Shown: one piece after another, positions 46,329 through 58,622 of the stretch | Layout of the letters: every line of letters begins with the position of its first letter | Position numbering within the stretch: the first letter of the stretch is position 1 | From: Aquamicrobium defluvii | GTDB lineage: Bacteria; Pseudomonadota; Alphaproteobacteria; Rhizobiales; Rhizobiaceae | Direction of reading: 5' to 3' | DNA: 64,000 bases | Assembly (NCBI RefSeq): GCF_004363725.1 | Contig: NZ_SNZF01000005.1 | Span: forward strand, 62,001-126,000 | Translations under genes and position numbers: made by a program | The notes under the pieces: generated by a model | Seen by the model: only the letters and a program-made list of their open reading frames with translations | Told to the model about the DNA's origin: nothing | Databases searched by the model: none

Positions 46329-48222
46329 GCTCTGTCAACCACCGTTCCACCGCCTCAACCATCTCTTCCGGGGTGCGGCCGAGGGTTTGCAGGCGTACCT
46401 CGGGGTTCTCCGGCGATTCGTAAGGCGAGTCCACTCCCGTAAAGTTGTCGATCTCGCCTTTCAACGCTTTCGCATACAATCCTTTCGGATCGCGTCGCAC
46501 GCATTCCTCGAACGGAGTGTCGACGAACACCTCCACGAACTCGCCCTTCTTCGTCAGATCGCGCGCCAGTTGCCGCTCGGCGCGGAACGGTGAGATGAAG
46601 GAAACGATGACGATGAGCCCGGCATCTGCCATCAACCTTGCAACTTCGGCAACCCGCCGGATGTTCTCCGCCCGATCCTCCCCGGTGAACCCGAGATCCC
46701 TGTTGAGGCCATGGCGGACATTGTCCCCGTCGAGGACGTATGTATGCCGCCCGGCGGCGTGGAGCTTCTTTTCAAGCAGGTTGGCGATGGTCGACTTGCC
46801 CGAACCGGACAATCCCGTGAACCACAGCACCGCCGCGCGCTGGTGCTTGATCGCCGCACGCGCATCGCGGCTGACATCGAGAGACTGCCAGTGAATGTTG
46901 TCGGCCTGCCTGATGCCGTGGCGGATCATGCCCGCTCCGACAGTCGCATTGGTTATGCGGTCGATGAGGATGAAGGCGCCGGTCGCACGGTTTTCGACAA
47001 ACGGATCGAAAGCCACCGGCGAGCGAAGGGAGACCGTGACCACGCCGACCTCGTTGAGCTCGAGCGTGCGTGCCTCTTCCTCCGTGAAGTCGTTGATGTT
47101 GAGCCGGTGGCTGATGGCATCGACCGTGGCGCTTGCCTGGTCCGTCGCCGTGCGCAGAACATAGGCAGCACCCGGTCGCAGCGCCTTCTCGTCGAACCAC
47201 ACCACCGAGGCAGAGAACCGGTCGCCAACCTGTGGGCGCGAACCCGGAGTTACCAGCACGTTGCCGCGCGACACCTCGACCTCCCGGTCGAGCACCAGCG
47301 TCACGGCCTGCCCTGCGACGGCTCTTTCGAGATCTCCCCCTTGCGCGACGATGCGCTTCACCCGCGCCGGCTTTCCGGATTTGGCGACGACGATCTCGTC
47401 ACCCGGAGCGACCGCCCCGGAAGCTATGGTGCCGGCAAACCCACGGAAGTCGAGATCGGGACGGTTGACATATTGCACCGGCAGTCGAAACGGCAGTTCG
47501 ACCGCCTCGTCATCCACCACAACCCTTTCCAGATGCTCGACCAGCGTGGGTCCCTCATGCCAGTCCAGACGCGCGGAGCGCTGGCTGACATTGTCGCCAT
47601 AACGCGCCGAAATCGGAATGGCCTCTATGGTGCGGAAACCGAGCCGGGCGGCAAAAGCACGGTATTCGGCCACGATGCGGTCGAATGCGTCCCGGTCGAA
47701 ACCGACCAGATCGATCTTGTTGACGGCCAGTACGATGTGGCGAATGCCGAGCAGCGAGGCGATGACCGTGTGGCGCCGTGTCTGGCGCAGCACGCCCTGC
47801 CTGGCATCGACCAAAACGATGGCAAGATCGCAGGTCGAGGCGCCGGTCGCCATGTTGCGCGTGTATTGCTCGTGGCCGGGCGTGTCGGCAACGATGAACT
47901 TGCGTTTCGGCGTGGCGAAGAAGCGATAGGCAACGTCGATGGTAATGCCCTGTTCGCGCTCGGCCTCCAGTCCGTCGACCAGCAGAGCGAAGTCCACCTC
48001 GTCTCCGGTCGTGCCGTGACGGCGTGAATCGCGTTCGAGCGCCGCGAGCTGGTCCTCGAAGATCTGGCGCGTGTCCGACAGCAGCCGTCCGATCAGCGTG
48101 GATTTGCCATCGTCCACCGAACCGCAGGTCAGAAAGCGCAGAAGCGATTTCTTCTCCTGCGAGGCGAGGTAGGCGCGCACGCCCTCGACCGCATCGAGAT
48201 TGTCTGGCGTCACATGCCGCAT
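46285..48222 (-). CDS. cysNC: Bifunctional sulfate adenylyltransferase subunit 1 / adenylylsulfate kinase
   Basis: A 645-residue fusion. Residues ~25-440 are the CysN GTPase (P-loop [10 protein letters not shown] near 34-43, [19 protein letters not shown]), which energises APS formation. Residues ~450-645 are APS kinase ([12 protein letters not shown] near 470, [23 protein letters not shown]), giving PAPS. Fused CysN-CysC is the NodQ/CysNC form of rhizobia. The start ATG is one base after the cysD stop, and cysQ overlaps its 3' end. Its function depends on a working CysD, which is interrupted here. Confidence 0.94.
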   Translation of the reverse strand: MRHVTPDNLDAVEGVRAYLASQEKKSLLRFLTCGSVDDGKSTLIGRLLSDTRQIFEDQLAALERDSRRHGTTGDEVDFALLVDGLEAEREQGITIDVAYRFFATPKRKFIVADTPGHEQYTRNMATGASTCDLAIVLVDARQGVLRQTRRHTVIASLLGIRHIVLAVNKIDLVGFDRDAFDRIVAEYRAFAARLGFRTIEAIPISARYGDNVSQRSARLDWHEGPTLVEHLERVVVDDEAVELPFRLPVQYVNRPDLDFRGFAGTIASGAVAPGDEIVVAKSGKPARVKRIVAQGGDLERAVAGQAVTLVLDREVEVSRGNVLVTPGSRPQVGDRFSASVVWFDEKALRPGAAYVLRTATDQASATVDAISHRLNINDFTEEEARTLELNEVGVVTVSLRSPVAFDPFVENRATGAFILIDRITNATVGAGMIRHGIRQADNIHWQSLDVSRDARAAIKHQRAAVLWFTGLSGSGKSTIANLLEKKLHAAGRHTYVLDGDNVRHGLNRDLGFTGEDRAENIRRVAEVARLMADAGLIVIVSFISPFRAERQLARDLTKKGEFVEVFVDTPFEECVRRDPKGLYAKALKGEIDNFTGVDSPYESPENPEVRLQTLGRTPEEMVEAVERWLTERDIAQDQYESGGGI

Positions 48223-48223
48223 C

Positions 48224-49129
48224 TCAGAAATACCCTTCGCGCTTCTTCTTTTCCATGGAACCGGATTCGTCGCGATCGATCAGCCGCCCCTGACGCTCGG
48301 ATGTGCGGGCGGTCAGCATCTCGCCGACGATGGCCTCCAGCGTATCGGCGCCCGATTCGATGGCACCGGTCAGCGGATAGCAGCCCAGCGTACGGAAGCG
48401 CACCAGGCGCTCCTGCACCTGCTCGCCGGGCAGAAGCGTCATGCGCTCGTCATCCTTGAGAATGAGCATGCCGTCGCGCTGCACGACGGGACGCCGCTTC
48501 GCGAAGTAGAGGGGAACGATTGGGATGTTCTCCTGCAATATGTACTGCCAGATATCGAGTTCGGTCCAGTTGGAGAGGGGAAACACGCGGATCTATTCGC
48601 CGGGCGAAATGCGCGTGTTGTAGATGTTCCACATCTCCGGGCGCTGGTTCTTCGGGTCCCAGGCGTGGCTTGCGTTGCGAAAGGAGAATATCCGCTCCTT
48701 CGCCCGCGACTTCTCCTCGTCGCGTCGCGCGCCGCCGAAGGCCGCGTCGAAACCGTATTTGTCCAGCGCCTGCCGCAGCGCCACCGTTTTCATGACATGG
48801 GTGTGCGTGTTGGAACCATGGTCGAACGGGTTGATGCCATCGCGGACCCCGTCCTCGTTGACGTGTACGATCAGGTCGAAGCCCAGACGCGCCGCCATCT
48901 CGTCGCGGAACGAGATCATCTCGCGGAACTTCCATGTCGTATTGACATGCAGGAACGGGAAAGGCGGCCTGGCCGGATAAAAGGCCTTGAAAGCCAGGTG
49001 CATCAGCACGGACGAATCCTTGCCGACGGAATAAAGCATCACCGGCTTCGAGAAGCTTGCAGCAACCTCCCGGAATATGTGTATGGATTCCGCCTCCAGC
49101 CGCTGGAGATGGGTGAGCACCGGCGCCAT
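48224..49129 (-). pseudogene. cysD: Sulfate adenylyltransferase subunit 2 interrupted by an in-frame amber codon
   Basis: CysD makes APS from ATP and sulfate with CysN. The PP-loop [26 protein letters not shown] and [16 protein letters not shown] are intact up to codon TAG at 48593-48595. Without a frame change the reading then continues as [18 protein letters not shown] to the normal stop at 48224. The normal family sequence has Ser at this site ([12 protein letters not shown]), and TCG to TAG is one base change. The truncated product would lack about the last 120 residues. The start is ATG 49129 ([12 protein letters not shown]). This is a recent nonsense mutation, an error, or a suppressed codon. 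No second cysD is in the window. Confidence 0.85.
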
Positions 49130-49513
49130 GTCAGCCTGCTTTCCTTTCAACCGACCAGAAGCGACCTCCGGATGCCGCATGGCCCGCCATGGTGGCCTGC
49201 TCTGGGGAGCCCGCCCACGGACTGAGTTTTGCCTGCGTCGGAAATCTGCGTCTGCGCCCGTTTTCTAGCGGTCATGGTGCTCATAACCAACGTAACGGAA
49301 ACTCATTGCATGTTGAGGATGCGATGATTTTTCTACAGGAAGGACGATGCAGGGAAGAATCGTGCAGCAGGCCCTGGCCTGATCCCCTGCCATCAAATAG
49401 GCATCATTTTCGGTGTCTAAAGACGGCGCTACGGTCTGGCACCGGGTCTGAGAGGGAGCCCGTTCCCGGCGGGCCGGACCGCTTTGGAGAGGCCGGCGAA
49501 CAGGTTGTTCGCC
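49130..49513. other. Intergenic region upstream of cysD and of the O-antigen-ligase-like gene
   Basis: No coding region is supported. The sequence must contain the cysD promoter and, on the other strand, that of the polymerase-like gene. A GGCGAA (49495-49500) / TTCGCC (49508-49513) stem lies just before the candidate GTG start. Confidence 0.4.
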
Positions 49514-50809
49514 GTGATCGGAACGGGACCAGTGCAGATATTGCAGAAACTCGGTTTTGCCCATAGCGGGCTTCGCTTGCCATTTGCATCGCTGCCCGAG
49601 GATGGGATCGCGCGCAACAACGCGATTTCCGCTTTTCTGATGGGTGCCTTGCCGCCAGCGGCCGGCAGCGCCATTTCGGTGCTGCTCTTTACATTCTTCG
49701 TTTGGGCGCTTGTTTCCATGGCTTTCGGGCGCTTCGCGTTCCGCATGACCCGTTCGGACCGGCTGCTGGCATGGACATGCACTCTTTTCGTGGGCCTGAT
49801 CGTGCTCACGGCGCTTGTCGGAGAAAACAGCTCCCAGGCGCCACGTTCCTTTGTCTGGTTGCTTACCTTCCTCGCCCCCTGGGCGATCATCCCGCGATTG
49901 CGCGCCAGCGAGGGTGTCGACTATCTGTCGCCTTACATTACCGGCGCGGCCGTCGGCGCGATCGCGGCCTGCCTGATCGCCTTCGTCCAGTTGGCCATCT
50001 TCGACGTGCGGCCGGCTAGCGGCGCCGGCAATGAAGCCGTCTTCGGCATGATGTCGCTCTGCCTGATGGGATTGGGCGGGCTCAAAATCGGGTCGGACAC
50101 GCGCGCGGGCATACTTCTGGGACTGGTCGCCATCGGGGCGGGTCTGGCTGCAATCCTGATGTCCCTGACCAGGGGTGTCGCCCTTTCAGCCATACCCGTC
50201 TTGCTGCTGCTCGCTGTTTTCGCCCCGCTGAAATTGCGCGCCGTAATCCTGCGCCCGGCCACAATTCCGGCTTTCATAGCCGCATTCGTCATCCTGTACT
50301 TCATACAGGATGCGCTGGATGCGCGCTTTCAGGAAACCGTGGGCGAACTGGGTATCCTGCTCCACAACGGCAACACCGACGGTCCCATCGGCGAACGCGT
50401 GAGATTGTGGCATGCCGCGCTGGAGGCGATCCGCCAATCCCCCATCCTGGGTTACGGCATCCAGAACCGGATGGATGCGCTGGTTCCGACCCTCATGCTC
50501 GACGGGAATGCCATCCGTGGCTTCACCCACGCACATAACAGCGTTCTGACCTTCATGCTGGACGGCGGCGTTCTCGTGCTCAGCGCCATGATCGGCGTCC
50601 TGTGCATGCCGGTCGTGCTGGCATGGCGCGCGCCACGCGATGCCAGCTACCGGATGCGGCTGTTCGCAGCGCTGATCGTGTGCGGCTCCTACGCGCTGTG
50701 CGGCATGACCCAGATCATGTTCAAGCACGACATCATGGATTCGTTCTTCGTATTCTTCTCGATCCTGATCGCTGCGTCGATCCCGGACGATGAGAGGCAA
50801 GCCCGCTGA
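49514..50809 (+). CDS. O-antigen ligase/Wzy-like membrane protein
   Basis: A 431-residue polytopic protein (about 10-12 hydrophobic helices) with the Wzy_C/O-antigen-ligase features: a large loop between later helices with GERVRLWHAALEAIRQSPILGYGIQNR and GFTHAHNSVLTFMLDGG. In this family an Arg and the His of the HNxxL region are important for glycosyl transfer from undecaprenyl carriers. It would ligate or polymerise a surface glycan in the periplasm. The N terminus is uncertain: GTG 49514 is used, but TTG 49484 or ATG 49640 are possible, and none has a good ribosome site. It is monocistronic and convergent with bioY. Confidence 0.85.
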   Translation: MIGTGPVQILQKLGFAHSGLRLPFASLPEDGIARNNAISAFLMGALPPAAGSAISVLLFTFFVWALVSMAFGRFAFRMTRSDRLLAWTCTLFVGLIVLTALVGENSSQAPRSFVWLLTFLAPWAIIPRLRASEGVDYLSPYITGAAVGAIAACLIAFVQLAIFDVRPASGAGNEAVFGMMSLCLMGLGGLKIGSDTRAGILLGLVAIGAGLAAILMSLTRGVALSAIPVLLLLAVFAPLKLRAVILRPATIPAFIAAFVILYFIQDALDARFQETVGELGILLHNGNTDGPIGERVRLWHAALEAIRQSPILGYGIQNRMDALVPTLMLDGNAIRGFTHAHNSVLTFMLDGGVLVLSAMIGVLCMPVVLAWRAPRDASYRMRLFAALIVCGSYALCGMTQIMFKHDIMDSFFVFFSILIAASIPDDERQAR

Positions 50810-50830
50810 ACAATTCCTTTGCCGGACAAC

Positions 50831-50860
50831 AAAAACGCCCGGCACTTTACGTGCCGAGCG
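50831..50860 (-). terminator. Intrinsic terminator of bioY
   Basis: A 10-bp stem with one G-U pair (CGCCCGGCAC / GTGCCGAGCG on the plus strand) and a TTTAC loop, followed on the minus strand by TTTTTG. It lies 26 bases past the bioY stop and also just past the opposing gene's stop. Confidence 0.85.
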
Positions 50861-50885
50861 CTTGATTTTCTCGCGATTGCGTCGA

Positions 50886-51479
50886 TCAGCGGAAGCGCGC
50901 GACGATGGACCAGACGGCCGGAACGAGGCTCGCGGCCAGCGCGACCTTGATCAGATCGCCGACAATGAACGGCATCACACCGAACTGCCACGCCTTGTCG
51001 GCGCCGATCAGCAGGGCGAGCCATGCGAAACCCATCGCCATCATGACGACCTCGGCAGCCATGAAAGCGCCGAACAGCCTGAAGGGGTTGCGGTCGAGGC
51101 CACGATCGGCAGCCCAGCCGGCAATGGCGGCCATCGCGACGAAGCCGGCCAGATAACCGCCGGTGGTGCCAAGCATATAGGCAATGCCGACACCCTTTTC
51201 AGGCGAGCTCTGGAAAACGGGCAGCCCCATTGCGCCCTGTGCCATGTAGAGCAGCAGGGTTGCGACGGCGAGGCGCATGCCGAAGGCGGACGCGATCAGC
51301 AAAACAGCCAGCGTCTGCAGAGAAATATCGACCGGGCCGAGGAAAACCTTGGTCTTGGCGGAAACCGTCAGCAACAGCGTGCCGCCTATGGCGAGGAAGA
51401 GTTGCGCGGCCAGCCGCGCAGCGCCCTTTTCGGGCAAAGCCAGAGAAACAAGCGGACGCATCGTCGTTGCAATTGCCAT
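50886..51479 (-). CDS. bioY: Biotin transporter substrate-binding (S) component BioY
   Basis: A 197-residue membrane protein with six hydrophobic helices and the BioY signatures GPVDISLQTLAVLLIASAFG and MLGTTGGYLAGFV. It binds biotin in energy-coupling-factor-type uptake; BioY can work alone or with BioMN. No BioM/BioN gene is adjacent. The start is the ATG 51479 with GAGGAAG upstream. No BioR-type operator or biotin riboswitch was recognised upstream. Confidence 0.92.
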   Translation of the reverse strand: MAIATTMRPLVSLALPEKGAARLAAQLFLAIGGTLLLTVSAKTKVFLGPVDISLQTLAVLLIASAFGMRLAVATLLLYMAQGAMGLPVFQSSPEKGVGIAYMLGTTGGYLAGFVAMAAIAGWAADRGLDRNPFRLFGAFMAAEVVMMAMGFAWLALLIGADKAWQFGVMPFIVGDLIKVALAASLVPAVWSIVARFR

Positions 51480-51607
51480 GATCTTCCTCATTCCGTTAGT
51501 CAGGCGTTTGGGCAGGTGCGGTCATCGCGCAGCACGTTTCCCCTATATTGTCTTACGTGCTATGCGGCAAATGGTTTCGCAGCGCAGCATACCGGACGGC
51601 ACATTCC

Positions 51608-52516
51608 ATGGCACTAGAATTCGACACGGGTTTCGAGCCGGCTCACGGTTCTTTCGTAAGCGTCGCACCCGACATTCTGCGGGTCACGGCGCCGAACGCC
51701 TCGGCATTCACATTCCACGGAACCAACAGCTACATTGTCGGGCACGACACGCTCGCCGTCATCGATCCCGGCCCCGACGACGAGCGCCATCTGAAAACCC
51801 TTCTCGATGCCATCGCCGGACGGCCGGTGAGCCACATTTTCGTCAGCCACACGCATCGCGACCACTCCCCACTCGCCAGACGCCTCAAGGCTGCAACGGG
51901 CGCCCTCGTGCTCGCGGAAGGCCCTCACCGCCCGGCGCGCGAACTAGCGATTGGCGAGGTCAATGCGCTGGATGAGAGCAACGACACCGATTTCATGCCC
52001 GACATCGCCCTGCCCGACAATGCGGTCGTCGATGGCGACGGCTGGTCGATCCGTGCCGTGCACACACCTGGCCATGCGGCCAACCATGCGGCTTTTTCCC
52101 TCGAGAACACCGGCATCCTGTTCAGCGCCGATCATGTGATGGCATGGTCCACCAGCATCGTCGCCCCGCCCGACGGAGCGATGGCGGACTACATGGCCTC
52201 GCTCGAAAGGCTGCTGGAACGGGACGACCGGCTGCTGCTGCCCGGCCATGGCGGTCCCGTCACCCAGCCGAAAGCGTTCATGAGAGGGCTGAAAGCACAT
52301 CGAAAGATGCGCGAACGCGCCATCATCGAGCGTCTCCAGCAGGGAGACCGCACCATCGGCGACATGGTCAGGGTCATCTATCGCGAAACCGATCCGCGCC
52401 TGCACGGCGCTGCCGGCCTCTCAATCCTTGCGCATCTGGAAGATCTTGTCAGCCGTGGTCTGGCGACGACCCGCGGCGCGCCGGCAATCGACGGCATCTA
52501 CGAACCGGGAAGGTAA
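51608..52516 (+). CDS. MBL-fold metallo-hydrolase
   Basis: A 302-residue metallo-beta-lactamase-fold protein with the metal-binding HxHxDH motif SHTHRDHSP near residue 83, a downstream HTPGHAANH, SADHVM and GHGGPV. The C-terminal ~70 residues form a helical region seen in LACTB2-like hydrolases and ribonucleases of this fold, so a hydrolase or RNase role is possible. There is no signal peptide. The start is ATG 51608; an upstream ATG at 51548 is less likely. Divergent from bioY. Confidence 0.9.
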   Translation: MALEFDTGFEPAHGSFVSVAPDILRVTAPNASAFTFHGTNSYIVGHDTLAVIDPGPDDERHLKTLLDAIAGRPVSHIFVSHTHRDHSPLARRLKAATGALVLAEGPHRPARELAIGEVNALDESNDTDFMPDIALPDNAVVDGDGWSIRAVHTPGHAANHAAFSLENTGILFSADHVMAWSTSIVAPPDGAMADYMASLERLLERDDRLLLPGHGGPVTQPKAFMRGLKAHRKMRERAIIERLQQGDRTIGDMVRVIYRETDPRLHGAAGLSILAHLEDLVSRGLATTRGAPAIDGIYEPGR

Positions 52517-52618
52517 GCTGGCCGGACGGACAATTCCGCTTCGCCGAAACGCCAGAAACGCTCCGACTCCCGGTTCCGCGCGATTGCGGACATGACATGT
52601 CACCCGTTCCGGATTGCC

Positions 52619-53386
52619 CTACTGTCCCTGCTCGATGCCGGTCTGGCCCGTGACCTCCTGATCCAGTTCCCTGAGGAACCCGACGATGCGGTCGGCATTG
52701 TCGCCGAGATCGTGGCGGCCGTAGCGAGACGCGGAGCGCATGTCGACGAAACTTGTCTCGTCGTCACCGGTGACGCGGATGGCCACATCGACCGGCAATT
52801 CGAGCACGAAGCTGGTTGCGGTTGCGGTGACGAGCATTTCCCGCAGCTCCCCATCATCCAGAGCTGGCATGGTGGAACTGTTCCACCCTTGCCGGCGAAG
52901 CACGTTCTGAACCATCCTCACAGCCTCGGGGAACGGCAGATCATAGCGACGGCCGTTGACCAGCGGATAGGTTTCCGCCTGAAGCCGCCGCTCGCCGGGC
53001 GTCGCTTCAAAAACGCGGCCATCGGCAAACGCCGGCGCGGTTTCGAGGTCGGTGGAAATGTCACGCAGCGGCGGGAATGTCAGCGCCCAGTAGGACGCAA
53101 CCGCATAGGGTGCCAGCACGGTCAGCGCAATCAGCGCTCCCACGGTCAGATCGCGCCCACCGCGGTCGCCGAAGCTCCACAGGCGGGCAAAGGCCCAGCC
53201 TGAAAAAAGCAGGGCAAGGGCGGCCAGAAGCGCCACCAGCGCCAGAACCCACAGGAAGGCAGGCGTTTCGACGAGGCCGAAATGGTGGCCGGTCCATGCC
53301 GTGAGCAGGAGCACCGCCGAAAATGCTGCCGTGCGGCGCGACCAGCCTGCCGCCATGGTGGTCCGCCGTTCAGGAAATGCCGTCAT
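52619..53386 (-). CDS. DUF1499 domain membrane protein
   Basis: A 255-residue protein with three hydrophobic segments in the first ~105 residues, followed by a soluble DUF1499 domain. Visible parts are AVRMVQNVLRRQGWN and VAIRVTGDDETSFVDMRSASRYGRHDLGDNADRI, the latter being the domain's most conserved region. The function is unknown. It is probably anchored in the inner membrane with the domain on one side. It is monocistronic, convergent with the MBL gene. Confidence 0.85.
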   Translation of the reverse strand: MTAFPERRTTMAAGWSRRTAAFSAVLLLTAWTGHHFGLVETPAFLWVLALVALLAALALLFSGWAFARLWSFGDRGGRDLTVGALIALTVLAPYAVASYWALTFPPLRDISTDLETAPAFADGRVFEATPGERRLQAETYPLVNGRRYDLPFPEAVRMVQNVLRRQGWNSSTMPALDDGELREMLVTATATSFVLELPVDVAIRVTGDDETSFVDMRSASRYGRHDLGDNADRIVGFLRELDQEVTGQTGIEQGQ

Positions 53387-53421
53387 CGCCCGCCATCGAA
53401 GTCTTTCCGGGTGACAGACTT

Positions 53422-53456
53422 AGAGCATCGGGGCGAAAAGGGGAATCCGGTTTTCG
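53422..53456. repeat. Partial copy of a palindromic intergenic repeat
   Basis: AGAGCATCGG-GCGAAAAG and CGGTTTTCGG match the first element at 45371-45419 in order and spacing, but the closing arm is lost. Confidence 0.6.
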
Positions 53457-53611
53457 GAAGACCGCACCGCTCGCTCAAGGATTTTCGGGCGCTCTTCATC
53501 AAAGTTGATGCGCTGCGCTCCTCACCGGCGGCCACCCTGCCCCGGGACGCCACAATGCAGCCACGCTGACGGTAAATGCTTTCTTAAACTGGCGAAGACA
53601 GGGCCATCGGC

Positions 53612-53968
53612 ATGGGAGCACAGCTCGACGAAAAGGTGCTGGAAGAGACATTGGCGGAAAGCCTGGCCGAGATCGCGTCCGAGGCAAATTCGGTTTCGGA
53701 CGAAGAGTTCGCGCAGATTGCGGGCGAGGCCCTTGAATCGGTCGGTGGCCGGCTTCTCTTCAAGGTGCGTACCGGCAACGGCGAGACGGAGGAGCATGTC
53801 GCCGCCGGCTGTATCGGCGACGGTGACAGCCGGCAGTTCCTGCTGCTTTCCCAGCCTGTATGCGGGGGGCCGCTGAAAGTCGAGACAGCCTCGAAAAGCG
53901 GCAATCCGCTCGCCGGAATCGCCGCTTCCTATGCCGCCCTCATGGATGCGCTGAACGCCGCAGCGTAA
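53612..53968 (+). CDS. Hypothetical acidic protein
   Basis: A 118-residue protein rich in Glu, Ala and Ser (AEIASEANSVSDEEFAQIAGEALESV) with no signal peptide or transmembrane helix. No domain is recognised. A weakly defined alpha/beta composition in the second half (EEHVAAGCIGDGDSRQFLLLS) suggests a small globular fold. It sits nine bases from the convergent ppdK stop. Coding is supported by composition and length only. Confidence 0.6.
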   Translation: MGAQLDEKVLEETLAESLAEIASEANSVSDEEFAQIAGEALESVGGRLLFKVRTGNGETEEHVAAGCIGDGDSRQFLLLSQPVCGGPLKVETASKSGNPLAGIAASYAALMDALNAAA

Positions 53969-53977
53969 TTTTCCCGC

Positions 53978-56644
<2,667 letters not shown>

Positions 56645-56921
56645 GCCTTCTCCCCGGCTTGCTGTGGTCGACATGCCCCGGCCGGGGCTGGATGCCGGCA
56701 GCGATAAGGTGCCGAAAAGCGAAAGGCAAGCGCGCGCTTGGCCTGCCCGCAATCTATATCGATTAAAGGTCCCGGCACATGCGTCGGCTCGCTTTCCGTT
56801 TGTTGCGGAAAACAACAAGCAGGATGGCCTGTTCCTGTGAAAACAAGTTGCCAGGGCCGCGCCACCCTGTTGCCGGACCATGAGAAATCCAATAGAACAT
56901 AAAGAGAACATGGAGGATGCT

Positions 56922-57266
56922 ATGAGACAGACAGGCAAGCTCGACTATATAGAAATGCCCGCCACCGGCGGTACGCTGGACAGCGTCAAGGCCTTCTACA
57001 GCACGGCCTTCTCGTGGTCCTTCACAGATTACGGCCCCAGCTACTCGGCTTTCAGCGAAGGGCTGGATGGCGGTTTCCATACCGACGCTTCTGAAGGATC
57101 ATTAAAGCCCTTGCCGGTGCTCTACAGTGAAAATCTGGAGGAAACGCTGGGGGCGGTGACGGGAGCCGGGGGCAGGATCGTCAAACCCATTTTCTCCTTC
57201 CCCGGTGGACGGCGCTTCCATTTTGCCGACCCCGCGGGCAACGAACTGGCGGTCTGGGGAGAGTAG
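56922..57266 (+). CDS. VOC (glyoxalase/bleomycin-resistance) family protein
   Basis: A 114-residue single VOC domain (KLDYIEMPATGGTLDSVKAFYSTAFSWSFTDYGPSYSAF, later RFHFADPAGNELAVWG), close to PhnB/glyoxalase-like small proteins. The metal ligand positions are partly visible (Glu in GNELAVW). The substrate is unknown. The start ATG 56922 has GGAGG five bases upstream; earlier in-frame ATGs exist. It lies divergent from ppdK. Confidence 0.8.
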   Translation: MRQTGKLDYIEMPATGGTLDSVKAFYSTAFSWSFTDYGPSYSAFSEGLDGGFHTDASEGSLKPLPVLYSENLEETLGAVTGAGGRIVKPIFSFPGGRRFHFADPAGNELAVWGE

Positions 57267-57321
57267 AACGGCACGTCTCCGCTCCCGATTGCCGGCATGG
57301 TCAACCCAGCATTCTGTCGTT

Positions 57322-57345
57322 CCGGATTCGCATCGGCGAATCCGG
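57322..57345. terminator. Possible terminator after the VOC gene
   Basis: A perfect 9-base inverted repeat (CCGGATTCG / CGAATCCGG) with a 6-base loop, located 56 bases beyond the VOC gene stop. A second stem, GTGGCTT / AAGCCAC, follows at 57361-57381. The first lacks a clean T run, so its role is uncertain. Confidence 0.5.
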
Positions 57346-57480
57346 CTCTCGTGATTTTGTGTGGCTTTGCCTGGAAGCCACCCCCACATTCAGGGAGTAT
57401 GCTTTAATCTCGACATGACGGATTGTGCTTTTCGCCGTCTCTGCCTATAAGGCCGCTCTGTCCGGTCTGGACAGTTCCGT

Positions 57481-57555
57481 TGGGGCGTCGCCAAGCGGTA
57501 AGGCATCGGTTTTTGGTACCGACATTCCCAGGTTCGAATCCTGGCGCCCCAGCCA
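57481..57555 (+). tRNA. tRNA-Gln (TTG)
   Basis: A 75-base cloverleaf with encoded CCA. The acceptor stem is TGGGGCG / CGCCCCA, the D-arm is TCGCCAAGCGGTAAGGCA, the anticodon loop is TTTTGGT with anticodon TTG, and the T-loop is GTTCGAATC. The U-start and G73 are typical of glutamine tRNAs. Confidence 0.96.
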
Positions 57556-57609
57556 TACTATCCCCCTTCTGCCCTGAACCTTCACCGCCATCCGGCGCGG
57601 TCCACCGCT

Positions 57610-58509
57610 TCAGAAGCACCTGCTGTCGGCGACCCAATTTTCGAAGAAGTCTGAAAAGGTCGCGACCCTGAGCGGCAATCGCTCGTAGGGCGGATAGTAG
57701 AGCGTGAGCCATATCCGGGGTGCGTTCCAGTCGGACAGAATTTCCACGAGACGCCCGGCCGCGATATCCCCGTCAACGATGAAGCGGGGAAGCAGGGCAA
57801 TTCCCTCGCCGTTGATGGCAAGCCGGGCAAGTATGTCGCCATTGTTGGCGCTGAATGAACCCACCGCCTTGTGAACGCGGCGGCTCGGCCCTCGGGAGAG
57901 TTCCCAGCTTTCGTCGCGCGCATCCGACCGATAGCTCAGGCATGCATGGTCGGCGAGATCGTCCGGCGTCGCCGGTGTCCCGCGCGCGCCCAGATAGGCT
58001 GGCGAAGCGACAAGCATCCGCTGCACCTCACAGATCTTGCGCCAGATGGTCGACTTGTCGTCCGGCGGTCCGGAAATCCGGATCGCGAGATCGTAGCCTT
58101 CCTCGACGATGTCGACGAAGCTGTCGGAAAGCGTCAGCGAGACATGGGTCTGCGGATAGAGCGTGGCGAACTGGGACAGCACAGGCGGCAGCACTTTGAG
58201 GCCGAGCGACATCGGGGCGCTGATGCGGATATTGCCGGAGGCGATGCCCTGCGCCTCGCGGGTTTCTTCCGCCGCGCGCGCCAGCCCTTCGGAGAGCGGC
58301 GCCACGCGCGCAGCATAGACGGCGCCCGCCGAAGTCAGCGACACCTGACGCGTCGTGCGCACCAGAAGCTGAACGCCGAGCTGGTCCTCAAGGCCGGCTA
58401 TCGTGCGCGTCACGGAGGCCGGAGTAAGCCCAAGCTGGCGGGCCGCGCCGGCAAAGCTGCCCTGCTCGGCCACGGTCAGAAACACACGCACGGATTCGAG
58501 TTCGCCCAT
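57610..58509 (-). CDS. LysR-family transcriptional regulator
   Basis: A 299-residue LTTR. The N-terminal helix-turn-helix (about residues 16-45: GSFAGAARQLGLTPASVTRTIAGLEDQLGVQLLVRTTR) is followed by the effector-binding domain. It is divergent from the VOC/hydrolase/pirin cluster and separated from it by 113 bases containing an ATTATT-N11-AATAAT palindrome. It is therefore the likely activator of that cluster, perhaps sensing an aromatic or quinone-like compound (inference). Confidence 0.92.
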   Translation of the reverse strand: MGELESVRVFLTVAEQGSFAGAARQLGLTPASVTRTIAGLEDQLGVQLLVRTTRQVSLTSAGAVYAARVAPLSEGLARAAEETREAQGIASGNIRISAPMSLGLKVLPPVLSQFATLYPQTHVSLTLSDSFVDIVEEGYDLAIRISGPPDDKSTIWRKICEVQRMLVASPAYLGARGTPATPDDLADHACLSYRSDARDESWELSRGPSRRVHKAVGSFSANNGDILARLAINGEGIALLPRFIVDGDIAAGRLVEILSDWNAPRIWLTLYYPPYERLPLRVATFSDFFENWVADSRCF

Positions 58510-58514
58510 TTTTC

Positions 58515-58537
58515 ATTATTACGATAAACGCAATAAT
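58515..58537. promoter_or_regulatory. LysR-type operator (T-N11-A palindrome)
   Basis: ATTATT, an 11-base spacer, then AATAAT, forming the dyad typical of LysR-regulator binding sites. It lies in the divergent promoter region, close to the lysR start and about 85 bases upstream of the first VOC gene. Confidence 0.65.
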
Positions 58538-58622
58538 AAATGCAAGATTATGGTTATTCCTACAAATGGAATGCGGTCCTATCCTGGGTCCAGCGAATTG
58601 AACCGCATGTGAGGACACTGCC

